This document shows, piece by piece, positions 37,963 through 51,600 of a stretch of DNA of 64,000 nt (within the stretch, counting starts at the first letter, position 1; every line of letters begins with the position of its first letter). The notes below the pieces were generated by a model. It saw only the letters and a list, made by a program, of their open reading frames with translations, was not told the DNA's origin and searched no databases. The stretch covers positions 6,599,436 through 6,663,435 of the forward strand of contig CM055747.1 of NCBI GenBank assembly GCA_029465975.1, written 5' to 3'. The stretch is from Dallia pectoralis (taxonomy: Eukaryota; Chordata; Actinopteri; Esociformes; Umbridae). Both the position numbers and the translations under genes were made by a program.

Positions 37963-39077
37963 TACTCTAGCGTTCAAAAGTTTGGTGTGACATAGAAATA
38001 TTCCATAAACACATACATAAAACAAGTTTGAATTAGAAATATGGCAAAACTATCATTGACAAGGTTAGTAATAATGATTTTTAAAAAATATAATAATTGT
38101 GCCCTTCCAGACTCAAAAAATCCTCCATTAGCAGCAATTACAGCCTTGCAGACCTTTGGCCTTCCAGTTGCCATTTTGTTGAGGTAATCTGATGAGATTT
38201 CACACCACGCTTCCTGAATCACCTCCCACATGTTAGATTGGCTTGAAGGGCACTTCTTACAAACCCTACAGTCAAGCTGCTCTCCCAACAGCACAATAGG
38301 GTGGAGATCTGGTGACTGTGCACTGGCCACTCCATTACAGACAGAACACCAGCTGACTGCTTGTTTCTTACATCGTCTTGCCCGGTTTGAAGCTGTGCTT
38401 TGGATCCTTGTCCCGTTGTGGGAAACTGGCTCCAATCAAGCGCCGTCTACAGGGTATGACATGGCGTTGCAAAATGGAGTGATAGTCTTCCTTCATCGAG
38501 ATCCTCTTCACCCTGTGCATATCTTCCACTTTACCACCACCAAAGCACCCCCAGACCATCCCAATGCCTCCACCATGCTTGATCGACAGTGTCAAGGACT
38601 CCTCAGCATAGTTTAATTTGGTCTTTTCACTTTTTTCCAATCTTTCTCAGTCCATTGTCTGTGTTTTTTGGCCCACTGAAATATTTTCTTTCATTGGCCA
38701 TTCTTATGTAGGGAGATATTTCTCGGCGTCTCTGCCGATATTGAGACTGTTGTCTCGGGTACAATTTAATGAAGCTGCCAGTTGAGGAGCGTTGACGCGT
38801 CTGCATCTCTAATGTATTTGTACTCTTGCTCAGTCGGGCCTCTCACTACTTTTATCACTCTGGAAAGAGTCAGTCTGCGCTGTTCTATGAAGTGAGTAGT
38901 ACACAGCATGACTGACGGTTGCTGATAATATGTAGATATTTCATTTAACTAAAAAAAAGTTTTTAAAATTCGCAGTCTTTCACAACATCAACAATATCGA
39001 CATTTTCTGTTAGTTTAATGGAGAAAAAATGCTTTTATTTTTATCTGAGTGGTCCCAAACTTTTGAACGATAGTGTA
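37963..39077 (-). mobile_element. Tc1-like element (family C) with both terminal repeats
   Basis: The left terminus 'cgttcaaaagtttgg' (37971-37985) and the right terminus 'ccaaacttttgaacg' (39055-39069) are exact inverted copies. Both ends have TA at the border. The minus-strand transposase remnants are HGGGIGMVWGCFGGGKVED, DKDPKHS, SPDLHPIVLLGEQLDCRV, SSQSNMWEVIQEAW and KVCKAVIAANGGFF. Frame breaks and stops mean it is not active. It is about 1.1 kb, shorter than a full Tc1 element (about 1.6 kb). Confidence 0.9.
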
Positions 39078-39882
39078 GACAATATATAACTACAGTAATG
39101 TGCGGAGAGCAGCAGTCCCAGGCTGCATTAGCATAGAAAAACCACAGCCATACGTCCATAGGATTACACTGATAGGATATGTGTCATTAATTACCATTAA
39201 TGGCTAATATCCAGGGCTTTGCCAAACTGTTCGGGCTCATTCAGCAAGGCGTCTCTTAAAACAGCAAAGGTTATGGGGTTTATTTATGCAGGGGCATTGC
39301 ATCTAGCTTTAGATGGAAGCATTTGCAAAATGGCAGCCATTAAGTTTTTGGATATACTAGAATTAAAGATATAATCCAAGGATGGAAAGTAAACTTGCTC
39401 AACGTCCTAGATATGATCATTTATTATTGTCACGGTTTCGTTATTTTTGTAATTATAAATAGTAAGATTGTTCCAGCAATAAAGGTCTCAGGCATCAGTG
39501 GAAAGCCAAGATAGCACCAGAAACAACATTGTGTGTCATTGGACCATCGATTATGGCTGAGAATAAAAACAAACACAAAACTAAAGGGAGCTTGAATACC
39601 TTTGATCTTGGTGAAAAATCACAACAATGGGCTTATTATAAAAGACAATCATACAATAGCCATAATCTATAGAACTGTGTCGCTTTTTTATATTAACATA
39701 ATTTTTTTATGTACTGAATTCGTTATGGACTGAATTGCACCGGGCATTCAACCACGTTGTCCAACCAAGGACTTTCCCTGAGGTTTCTAAACTTTTCCCA
39801 GGAGTTAACGCTGTACAGCATGGACTGACAGTAGAGACAGAGGTGCATTCTGTCGTCCGCCTGCTGTTTCCCTCTATCTCTG

Positions 39883-39947
39883 TGTGTGTGTGTGTGTGTC
39901 TGCGTGTGTGTGTCTGCCTGCGTGTGTGTGTGTCTGCGTGTGTGTCC
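39883..39947. repeat. (GT)n with ctgc interruptions
   Basis: (GT)n runs alternate with 'ctgcgtgtg' and 'ctgcctgcg'. A short (CA)n lies at 40,077-40,096. Confidence 0.9.
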
Positions 39948-40493
39948 GTGTGAGCGCAGCGGAGTGTGTCTATTTCTGTTCGTGTGAGACGTCTGAAGGT
40001 CTGAACACAATGAGACACAGACATGCCCAGGAGAACGCGAGCAGAGCAGCTGAGAGACTGTCCAACGCAAATACGGCACACACACACACACACACAAATG
40101 TAAAAAAAAACATGTTAACATAAGAGTGCAAGGAACGTGCGTTTGTGCAAATGTTCTAAACTTCTGAGAAATAAAAATTCGAAATCAAGTCAAAAACGTT
40201 GCAGTGTGCACCGCTTTGCCTAACCGCCAAACACTAGAGTAAAAAAAATTGTGTATCATGTTTCCTACCATGGTGTTTGCGGGACGTCTTTCTCTTCCTT
40301 CTTGGGAATGTTTGCTTTCAGGAATTCTTCTCCCCTTCCACTTCGCCAACTTTTTGTTCTTCACCATTTTCTCGTCTCATTGCGTCTTGCTTTCGTTCAA
40401 ATCCAGATCTGCCGCTTTCTCGCAGAGTTCACCCCTTTAACCAGCTCAAACTAAAGCAGTCACAATAAACAGAGCAGGGAAAAAAGAAAAGAA

Positions 40494-40554
40494 TGAGAGA
40501 GAGAGAGAGAGAGAAAGCGAGAGAGCAAGAGAGAGAGAGAGAGAGAGAGAGAAA
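40494..40554. repeat. (GA)n tract
   Basis: Two (GA)n runs are split by 'aagcgagagagcaa'. Confidence 0.95.
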
Positions 40555-41047
40555 GCATGTATAATGGCCCAGTGGAAACAGAGAGTGGGCTTAGAGACTG
40601 GAGTGCCCTACTAACAGAGACGCATTCTGAACTGAACACTGCCTGGATTCCCACTGGCTGGCTCCCCCTTTGAGGGACTCCACGCCTGGCTGTTCCTCCT
40701 CCTCCTCTGCTCCCCCCTCCCCTCCCTTTCATCCGTTTCAGCTCTGCGGCTGCAGCCAGTGAGAGTGCAGAGGGGGACTAAAGTCCACACGGCACGGGAC
40801 GCATGAAACGCTCGTGTATTGCATGTGTTTCATACACACCGGAGTTCTTCTGTTCATTTAAAGTGTTTACACACACACACAAACACATGTCGTGTTTTTT
40901 ATAGTGTGTGCGTGCGGTGTGTGTGTGTGTGTGCGTGTGTCTGAGGATCATCCGATCCTCTATATAGGACCAGGATCTGTTGGGCTGCGGTCTAAAGTAG
41001 TATGCAAAGCAGGGAAGAGAGCAAATTGGGAAGCATCCTGGCAACAC

Positions 41048-41397
41048 ATAGCCCAGTATAGCCCAGTGTAGCCCAGTGTAGCTCAGCGTAGCCCAGTATT
41101 GCCCAGTTTAGCCCAGTATTGCCCAGTTTAGCCCAGTATTGCCCAGTGTAGCTCAGCGTAGCCCAGTATTGCCCAGTATTGCCCAGTATAGCCCAGTTTA
41201 GCCCAGTATTGCCCAGTATAGCCCAGTATTGCCCAGTATAGCCCAGTATTGCCCAGTATTGCCCAGTATAGCCCAGTATTGCCCAGTTTAGCCCAGTATT
41301 GCCCAGTATAGACCAGTATTGCCCAGTTTAGCCCAGTATTGCCCAGTATAGCCCAGTATAGACCAGTATAGCCCAGTATAGACCAGTATAGCCCAGT
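41048..41397. repeat. 10-bp minisatellite (about 35 copies)
   Basis: The unit is 'gcccagtatt', with 'tata', 'ttta' and 'tgta' endings often alternating as 20-bp pairs, and occasional 'gctcagcgta' or 'gaccagtata'. Confidence 0.96.

Positions 41398-42678
<1,281 letters not shown>

Positions 42679-42728
<50 letters not shown>
42679..42728. repeat. (TA)n tract
   Basis: About 25 TA units lie after 'tttatttattta'. Confidence 0.97.
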
Positions 42729-42730
<2 letters not shown>

Positions 42731-43564
42731 AGAAAAATGGAAAGTACAGAGAGATGTTTACAGGACCACTGTCCCTCTGGTGGGGCCAACTACACAGCTA
42801 CACCCCAACATTATCAAACAGACGATATACAATATTCCCAGAGTGTTTCAGCTGCCTGATTCATTCTGCTCTGTTCTGCTTTGGCTGTTACGTAAAGGCT
42901 GTCCTAGAAATCCTGCCATCCAATTCGCTCGCAGCGATGTTGGTCGCCCGTCACTCTAGACTCCATCTTTCCTCTGGCTGTGTCTGTAATGACCTAGTTT
43001 GCCTGCCTCTCTGCCTCCCTCACAGAACCTCTCTATCCCAGATCCAGCTTCAGACAGACGAACGGACAGCCTTCAGAACCCATACGTCCGACCTGGAACA
43101 CTTTTTCCGACAGCGATGAAGGAAAGAATTTTGTTTCAGTGTTTCAGCTCGAATTCGACCGGAGATTTTATGCAATTCTTTTTTAAATGTAGTAAAATTA
43201 AATAATACATTTTTAATTAAAATCTTTTTTTACATTCTATTCTCACAATAGAAGTTACCGATCCTCTGATCTCATCGCATGCAATCGTGTTCCTGATCAA
43301 AGCCACAACTATAACTCTCACATCTCCTCTAAAGCCCATCTGGTTAGCTAAGGCTAGCGAAAACATTATATAACGACAACATACCATGTCATGAGCAACG
43401 GGTTAAAGCAGATGGATTCACACGGCGCCACGGTACAATTTCCAGAAGAGGGTACTCGAGAACATGTCTCGCGTTGACCAATGTTCAACAATACAGCGCT
43501 TCTATTCTACATCTTACAGATGAGTGGCCTACCAACGTGAGGTTTGGTAGGATTTAGTATTTTC
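42729..43564. other. Gene-free stretch
   Basis: No recognised feature. The 154-codon frame starting in the (TA)n tract (42,655-43,119) has no known domain. Confidence 0.5.
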
Positions 43565-43732
43565 TTTTTTTATTAATCCTTTATTTAATCAGGTAGGCCA
43601 ATTCAGAACAAATTCTCATTTGCAACGGCACCCGGGCCAAGTTGAAGCAGAAACTTACAGGACAACATACAGTTACACAATAAATACACAGAACACAAGA
43701 GTGCAAATAGCAGAGGGACACAACAAGGCAAT
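43565..43732. repeat. Salmoniform-type dispersed repeat
   Basis: 'cctttatttaatcaggtagg' then 'ccaattcagaacaaattctc' then 'atttgcaacggcacccgggc' follows a very abundant salmonid/esocid interspersed repeat. The element's sequence runs straight into the 34-bp tandem array that begins at 43,733. Confidence 0.65.
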
Positions 43733-44417
43733 ACAGGATCGAGTGGCGAGTCGATATACAGATAATACAGGATCGAGTGGCGTGTCGATATACAGATAAT
43801 ACAGGATCAAGTGGAGAGTCGATATACAGATAATACAGGATCAAGTGGAGAGTCGATATACAGATAATACAGGATCAAGTGGAGAGTCGATATACAGATA
43901 ATACAGGATCAAGTGGAGAGTCGATATACAGATAATACAGGATCAAGTGGAGAGTCGATATACAGATAATACAGGATCAAGTGGAGAGTCGATATACAGA
44001 TAATACAGGATCAAGTGGAGAGTCAATATACAGATAATACAGGATCAAGTGGAGAGTCAATATACAGATAATACAGGATCAAGTGGAGAGTCAATATACA
44101 GATAATACAGGATCAAGTGGAGAGTCGATATACAGATAATAAAGGATCAAGTGGAGAGTCGATATACAGATAATACAGGATCAAGTGGAGAGTCAATATA
44201 CAGATAATACAGGATCAAGTGGAGAGTCGATATACAGATAATAAAGGATCAAGTGGAGAGTCGATATACAGATAATACAGGATCAAGTGGAGAGTCGATA
44301 TACAGATAATAAAGGATCAAGTGGAGAGTCGATATACAGATAATACAGGATCAAGTGGAGAGTCGATATACAGATAATACAGGATCAAGTGGAGAGTCGA
44401 TATACAGATAATACAGG
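43733..44417. repeat. 34-bp minisatellite (about 20 copies)
   Basis: The unit contains 'ggatcaagtggagagtcgat' then 'atacagataata'. The first two units differ (gatcgagtggcgagtcg, gatcgagtggcgtgtcg) and the rest are nearly uniform, apart from 'gtcaat' and 'ataaagg' variants. It starts inside the dispersed repeat at 43,565. Confidence 0.95.
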
Positions 44418-44587
44418 GTTCATAGCAAGTAAATACCATTCACGACGTAAATGCCGACACTCAAATGCTGTATTGAAAACATATAAATGTTATTTAAAGT
44501 CAAACATCAATAAAGTTGCAAAATCAAAGTCAATGAGGGCAGATCTCAGTGATTCAGAAAGCGCCCACTAAATTCTATCATTGACTA

Positions 44588-44928
44588 TGGATGTGTCTGT
44601 GACCAAATGTGTCTGTGACCAAATGTGTCTGTGACCAAATGTGTCTGTGGCCAAATGTGCCTGTGACCAAATGTGTCTGTGACCAAATGTGTCTGTGGCC
44701 AAATGTGTCTGTGACCAAATGTGTCTGTGGCCCAATGTGTCTGTGACCAAATGTGTCTGTGGCCAAATGTGTCTGTGGCCAAATGTGTCTGTGGCCAACT
44801 GTGTCTGTGGCCAAATGTGTCTGTGGCCAAATGTGTCTGTGACCAAATGTGTCTGTGGCCAAATGTGTCTGTGACAAAATGTGTCCGTGGCTAAATGTGT
44901 CTGTGGCCAAATGTGTCTGTGACAAAAC
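44588..44928. repeat. 16-bp minisatellite (about 21 copies)
   Basis: The unit is 'gtgtctgtgaccaaat' or 'gtgtctgtggccaaat', plus rare variants. It gives a three-frame 16-residue repeat on the minus strand (GHRHIWPQTHLATDTF), which is not a gene. Confidence 0.96.
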
Positions 44929-45845
44929 AGGACAACGCGTGAAAGGTGACATAATAATTGACCGCATCAAGCATTTTAAATACATCACACGCCATTTCGG
45001 ACAAACCCTTTTCATGTGTTCAACAGGGTTCGCCTTTATAAGGGCCTTTATGAAGGTCTATTTATTTTTGTGTCAAATTCACGCTACAATACATGCCGTG
45101 TGAAAGGGCTTCGTCAAAGAGATGGAGAACGCCCTCGTCTGTTTAGGAGTGCTATAAGAGTGTCTGTTCCTGCAACGGCGGCCCATCGAACCCAAGTCTG
45201 TTTTGAGCGAGTGAATTTCGGTATACGATCAGTTGACTGTTCGATCCTGATGAAACGTTAGAACCGGTTCCACGCGACCAACCGATTCCTACAACAAATA
45301 CCCCGACACCCGTAATGAGATTGGGTTTTTTCCATCTTCTGCCCATGTGTGTGTCCTCTACACGTCTCTATGTATTCAGAAGTGCACACCATCTACGATC
45401 CAGGTCGGAGCCAGTGCTGGCCCGTTCCGATCGGGCCCAGCCAACCACAGCTGTCTGTGACGGCGTCACATCTCCCCAAACTGTTCAGATGCTGTAAATA
45501 GCTCCCAGTAATCCAGTGTGCAGACAGAATGTTCTATCTTTTATGGACGCGCTCAGACAGCTTTTCTGTTTCATGCCCATCACCACACAGCCAGCCTCAC
45601 TCGCATTTCCATCCCTTCTTGCCCGTCGCCCGTCTCTTCTCCACTTTTATCTCCTCTCCTGTTCTATGCCCCTCTCCTCTCTCATCCTGTTCTTCTCTCC
45701 TGTCATCTCCTCTACGTTTTTTTTTACTCTCCTCTTAACTCAGATGATGAACGCTTTAACATATGCTGTTGTTTTCATTTACATATTATGGCCTAGATTC
45801 CAGTCAGCGTCACTAAAGGATCGGGCCCTCATATACATATACATG

Positions 45846-45850
<5 letters not shown>
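44929..45850. other. Gene-free stretch
   Basis: No recognised feature. It is pyrimidine-rich at 45,590-45,740. Confidence 0.55.

Positions 45851-45888
<38 letters not shown>
45851..45888. repeat. (CA)n tract
   Basis: About 18 CA units follow 'tatacatatacatgtata'. Confidence 0.95.
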
Positions 45889-45890
<2 letters not shown>

Positions 45891-45999
45891 ACCCAATACA
45901 TATCTCACAGTCTCCAGCTATCATCAGAATAGAGATGTGGAAATTGCTTTGCAAATTAAAAAGGTGACACAGAAGTAGTTACTTTTATACAGATAAAAT

Positions 46000-46240
46000 C
46001 AGAAGTCTACATGTCATGCACTTTTCAAAGTCAACAAACTAGAGGTTTGGCAAGTCTGTTTTTTTCTGAATTGTTTGATTGATTGTTTGACAATTAAACG
46101 ATTATTTCATTATATCACATTTCCAGTGGGTCATAAGTACACATAACCCAAGTTGACTGTGCTGGTAAACAACTCCAAAAAAGATGTCATGGCTTTAGAA
46201 GCTTCTAGACTTATGACATCATTTTCATTGTTTTTTAGTC
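46000..46240 (+). mobile_element. Sleeping Beauty-family left inverted repeat
   Basis: 'ggtttggcaagtctg', then 'ttccagtgggtcataagtac' and 'aagttgactgtgc', then 'tgtcatggctttagaagctt', in this order, match the left IR/DR end of salmonid Tc1 (Sleeping Beauty) elements. It belongs with the transposase remnant starting at 46,566. The outermost repeat before 46,000 is too diverged to place. Confidence 0.8.
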
Positions 46241-46565
46241 TGATGCATGGCATAAATAAAAACCTGTAATGTATACATAAGACCTGAAGTTCTAAAGACT
46301 TCTTGGCAAGGTAATAGAGACCTGAAAAGTTTCTAAAGACCATGAAGTTCTAAAGATTTTTCGGCAAGGTTCGAAAGACATGAAGACCCTTTGAATAAAA
46401 TGTACGCAGTTAATACTGAGATGTAAAGTTTTAAATGTACATGATGCCAGTAAACAGGTTGCTAAGCATATGAAATGCATGCATTTTATTATTTCCTTTG
46501 TAAAGCACATTGCTTCTTTGTATGAATTGTGCTATATAAATAAACTTGCTTGCTGCTTGCTTACC
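46241..46565. repeat. Foreign insertion inside the Sleeping Beauty fossil
   Basis: This segment separates the left inverted repeat from the transposase remnant and does not resemble the element. It holds an imperfect duplication ('gaagttctaaaga' at about 46,287 and 46,345). It ends with 'tttgtaaagcacattg' and 'gtgctatataaataaacttg', the usual 3' tail of a widespread fish retroposon, followed by short 'cttgctgcttgctt' repeats. Confidence 0.55.
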
Positions 46566-47290
46566 TTCGAACACTATGGGACCACGCAGCCGTCATGCCA
46601 CTCAGGAAGGCGACATAATATGCGTCCATGAGATGAATGCACTTGATGCTTTGATGCGAAAAGTACAAATCAATCCCAAAAGAACAGCAAAGGACCTTGT
46701 GAAGATGCTGGAGGAATCAGGTACAAAAGCATCTATATCCACTTTAAAACGAGTTATATTTCCGCATAACCTGAAAGGACGCTTAGCAAGGCACTGCTCC
46801 AAAACGGCTATAAAAACAGACTATGGTTTGAAAGTGCACATGGGGCCAAAGATTATGCGTTTTGGAAAAATGTTCTTCGGTGTGATGAAACAAAAATCGT
46901 TATATTTGGTGGAAAAGGGGCTTGCAAGCCGAAGAACACCATTCTATTCGTAAAGCACAGGGGTGGCAGCATCATGTTGTTGGGGTGGTAGACTGGTCCA
47001 TTTGACAAAATAGACGGCATCATGAGGAAAAAATGCGGAGTCACAACAGATCAGTCGACAAGTTAACGCTTGGTTGCAGATGGGTCATCTAAATGAACAA
47101 CAATCTAAAGCAGTCTTCCAAAGGCACATGACTTAAAAACAACAAAGTCAAGAAATTGGAGTGGCCATCACAAATCCCTGATGTCAATCCAATAGAAAAG
47201 TCCTTGGCACACCTGAAAAAGTGTGTGCGAGCACAGAGTCCTATGAACCTGACTCAATTACACCAGATCCTAACATACCTAAGTTTACTT
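46566..47290 (+). pseudogene. Sleeping Beauty-family transposase remnant
   Basis: The sequence is strongly like the salmonid Tc1 transposase: 'tatgggaccacgcagccgtc', and in protein RTAKDLVKMLEESGTKAS, ISTLKRVI, HNLKGRLARH. Later, out of frame, come 'gggtggcagcatcatgttgt' (the GGGSIML region), 'gacggcatcatgagg' and 'gagtggccatcacaaatccc' (end of the DDE domain). The DNA-binding region has lost its beginning, and several internal deletions and frameshifts are present. It is not functional. Confidence 0.88.
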
Positions 47291-47329
47291 GAAATTCAAG
47301 AAAATAAGAACTGGGTTTAAATACATGCA

Positions 47330-47510
47330 GGTACAGTGCCTTCGAAAAGTATTAAAACTCCTTGATTTTAACATGGTCAATGTCAAAAGGACCACCACCT
47401 CGCAAACACATAAATCTGGATGCTTTCCATTCTTCTGTAAAACACTTACGATGTGACACCTGAAGGACTCTGAGAACATGAGGAACAATATGATCTGATA
47501 TCAATCACCT
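47330..47510 (+). mobile_element. Tc1-like remnant (another family)
   Basis: 'acagtgccttcgaaaagtat' resembles a fish Tc1 terminal repeat. It is followed by 'catctggatgc'-like sequence and a short frame, HLKDSENMRNN, typical of the transposase segment before the first catalytic Asp. It is short and broken. Confidence 0.5.
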
Positions 47511-47942
47511 GGCTAATATCAATCACCCAATCACCCGGCTAATATCAATCACACATTTGTTTTGTGGTTTTTATCAAATGCGTCACTCTGGACAAATGGG
47601 TAAAATGTAAACATTTGTATTTGAAAATATTTGAACAGCCTAACCTCCAAATACTAGTGCAGCAACTAAATTGCAACATGGCTCGTGTAAAGTTGAAACG
47701 ACTTAAGATCGGGCAATATTTGGTCTCACACACACCAGCCAGTTTCTCTCTCATCCATCTCTTTACTTTTCTCTCTCCCTTTTCCATCTCTCTCTCTCCA
47801 TATCCTTTCCTTTCAGCCACCCTTCTGTCTTCCAATTCACTTCCTCGCAATCATGTAAAATGCTTTGAAGTGATACTTCCTAAAGTTTCTCAAGCCAGCC
47901 CCCTGCACACAAACAGACAACCCCGGCAGATATTTTTTCATT

Positions 47943-47944
<2 letters not shown>

Positions 47945-47981
<37 letters not shown>
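47945..47981. repeat. (GT)n tract
   Basis: About 18 GT units. A shorter run lies at 48,172-48,192. Confidence 0.95.
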
Positions 47982-47982
<1 letters not shown>

Positions 47983-48559
47983 GCTAGTGCATGTCGTGGT
48001 GGTTGATCTTAGGAAGGGGGTGAGGATGAGGCACACCTCTTAACTCCAGACAGCCACCCGGCTGATACTGAAGGTCAAAGGTCATGGGAAAAGCACCAAA
48101 CAAAAGATCTCTTGAGGCGAGCAACGGAGCAGAAAAGAGGAGAGCTTAGAGCTTAGTTGGTGACGGTGCGGTGTGTGTGTGTGTGTGTGTGTGAGCATCC
48201 TTGTGTGTGCACGTTAAGGAGAAAGTGTGTGACCCAAGACGAAGCTGCTGCAGCTTGTAGCTACGCAACCAAGCGGATCCATTTTGGGAACGGGGGGTGC
48301 GGGGCGGACAAAATCAAAGTCCCTAAGGGACAAGCAACCCTGTCTGACTCTGAAAAGAACATGTCACCCTCCCCTATACACAAACACGAACACGCAGACA
48401 CACAACAAGATCTCGCCAACCCCATACCAGTGACAAAACATTCACTACACTTAAACACCCCCCCCTTGCTCCACACTCTTAAATCACTTCCTTGAGCAAA
48501 CACAACGGCTCGAGAGGGACTTGAGGTATTGTCCAGAACACGCTGAGGAGAGCATGCTG

Positions 48560-48602
48560 GACAGACGGACAGACAGACAGACGGACAGACAGGCAGACAA
48601 GC
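48560..48602. repeat. (GACA)n tract
   Basis: About ten 'gaca' units with 'gacg' and 'ggca' variants. A G10 run follows at about 48,630. Confidence 0.92.
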
Positions 48603-51600
48603 TGTGTAGATCAGGGTGGACCCAAGGAGGGGGGGGGGGGCAGGCTGGTCAAGCCAGACCAACAAGCCCACTTAGATCAGGCATGCAGCTCATCAATTCG
48701 ATCCTCCTGAGCGAACACTGGCGGGGATGAGAGGGAGAATTGGACGATGACATTTACCAAACGCATTATGTCAGAAGGCGTTATGTCAGGGGCGCAGGCT
48801 GGAAAATCCTTTTGGAAAACACGATTACCAATTTCTAGATTAATCAAACCAGTAAGTGCTAATAACCCAATACAAACTTGCCTGCACTGCAATTCCCACG
48901 ACACATAGAGATTCCAATATGGCAGGAAGTTGTGAACTGTGTGAAGAAAGCAGAGTAAAATTAGTACTTGTTCAAAGCTTACCTCTGAACAAAGCCTACG
49001 AAACGTGTTGCTATAAGCTTCAAGGCAAGAAATGGCATTGAACATGTTACAATTTCTGTCCAGAAACCTTGACACTAAAACTTTTTTTTTTGTTTTAAAC
49101 ACTGTCTGTCATGGTAAAACCACACAATTAGTCCCATCTAAAAGCATTTGTGTCGTTTATTTAATCTAATTTAACCAGTCCTATATAAAAAATAAAAAAT
49201 TGTGTACTTCGTTTCGTTCCTGTAAAAGGCGATAATTCGTTTTGCGTTCACGCAGATTACATCCATGAATGTTTAAAATAAATTGCGTTTGTTTTACTAA
49301 AAACAATGAAAATCCTGAGTGTTGTGTCATAAAGGGTCCTCTTGTTCAGTTTCTTTTCTGTTAAGGTATTGTGATCGGGAAAAACTTCAAATTTACAGCA
49401 TTTCTTTATTCATTGTGGCTATTATAACGCTAATCAGAAAAGGTCATTCATTATTTGAACTCGCTGAGGACCGGGCAGGTAATTAGCCCTCAGCTCAGGC
49501 GATACAAATAAAGACTCGCGAGGTAACAGTTTGGCTGTATTTAAATAAATTAATAATAAAAAATTACTGTTTGCATGGAAATGACAACATGCGTTACAAC
49601 GAACGCTTACATATAGTGTAATAATCTAAATGTTCTTGTTCGTTGGAGCGGGTATGAATCTCGATGCCAGCCGAACACCGTGATGGCTGTAACCCATCGG
49701 CAACCGTAGTGTGAACATGCTGGCCAAAGGATTGTTTAGCCCCACTGGAAATCACCTCTCCTACTCTCAACCAGTTCCACACCGTATCCCAAATCAGTAT
49801 AGAAGAACCATCTCCTTTCAAAAAGTCTACACGAGTAAACAAGTGGACATATCTCGGGTCCCGGTGTGTATTAAGCGTACTGGTTCCTCGTGAACAAACA
49901 TGGACTTATTCATTTGGAGGCCCCTGACTAAAACATACACAAAAAAAAATCGAAATCTGTTTGCACATTTTAATCTTCAGACTTGAGCCTGTGAACCGAA
50001 TGGTAAGATAATTTTAACATATATGGAACCTATACACTGATCATACCATGCTAGCATCTAGCTACATACAGTCTGAAGTCTGTGTTTAACCCTCTTGAGG
50101 TAAATAGCAAGACTGTTTATTGTAACTAGCTATGTGCCTAGCCTAATATCCTGGGTGGGAATTAGTTTGCTCAGGCCCTGAAAAAACCTGCGCTGATAGA
50201 AAAACAGAAGAGAGACGGATCAAAGCATGTAGGGCAAGCCGACTTGAACAGGGCAGATGTGGGGATGGTGCCATTTATTCATTTGGGAAATACATTATTT
50301 TTAATTACTTAATTATTGGTAATGGTAACCGGTATTTAACTTTGCACATGTTGGAGCTTGTGTGAAAAAACTGGAGCATGGACCAGGTTGATTTTCTGAC
50401 CTGGCAAAAACCTGGATTTGTCTTGATATTACAAAAAGATCAAATTCTGAAAAATAATTAAATGATCTGAGTGGAGAATCTCGGCCATTGAATTAAGTGC
50501 AACGCCGTCGAAATCAGCACTTGGAGCAGCAGGAAGTTGGGAGGCAGAGAAGAACAAAGAAAAGTTTGACTACGGTCTTTCGAACCTACACTGCCGCTGT
50601 CTCCCAAGAAAGACTGCAGAGGCAAGAGCATTCAGAAATGATGGCATGTTGGAACTGGCCAGAACGTGAGACATACCAACTGAATAGACAGCCACGTTTC
50701 CTGATGGCATGTCAGCGTTTACCCAACACAGTGAGCAGACACTTGGGTTACGAACGGCTCTGACAGTCTAATAGTTCTGCCATGTCAAACGGCGGGGGTC
50801 AGAGAAGTTAAGCCGCGATCAAGTAGCGCGGCGCTTGTCGTGCCAATCCCAGGGACGGTACTTCAGAAACATGACAATGTTGAATGCTGGCCTGCTGTAA
50901 ACAACAAATGAACGCTGAAAGCCATGCCAAACACCCAGAGATATGCTGGTAGAGAGGAGCCTTGTGCCTTGATTGTGCCGGGCCCATAAGGAACACATCA
51001 GCACGCTTTTTCACTCACTGTAAGACTCGGTAAGCAGAAACACAATGGACTTGAAAAGCCAACACACCCTTATAATACATTAGTTCATCAAGACAAATCA
51101 TGTCAGAACGTTTTCAACTTGATTACGATCTAGTTATCAACAGTTGGCAGGTAAATAACAAATGCATAATTACTATGAAAAGACACACACACACATACTC
51201 TTGCACCCCCCTTGAACACACACACACACACAATCCACCACCACTATTCACACCTGCAGAAGGGGAGGACTAATCTGTGTTTATAGAAACATGATCAGAG
51301 GAGGACAGGCAGTGGGGAGGGGTGAAGACACAGCCACTGATCAAACCCACATAAACCCCTGAACCCTAACCTCTAACCTCTGACCTCTGAACTATATAAG
51401 GCAGGCTGAGGGTTAGTTATACTCTGGGGACAGAGGGGAGGATTCGTGGTATTCACTAAAGCAAAGACAAACACTGGGCTTATGACAATAAACAATCCCT
51501 TCCTTAATTTGAATGAAGGCTAAATGTAATGGTTTAACTACTCAACTCTTTCTTGTTGTGACTTCCATAAATAGTTAAAAATTAGGCAATTAAGTGGGCA

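Larger units (their letters stand above)
39078..41047. other. Gene-free stretch with microsatellites
   Basis: Apart from the (GT)n, (CA)n and (GA)n tracts listed, nothing was recognised. A (GT)n lies at 40,916-40,940. Confidence 0.55.
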
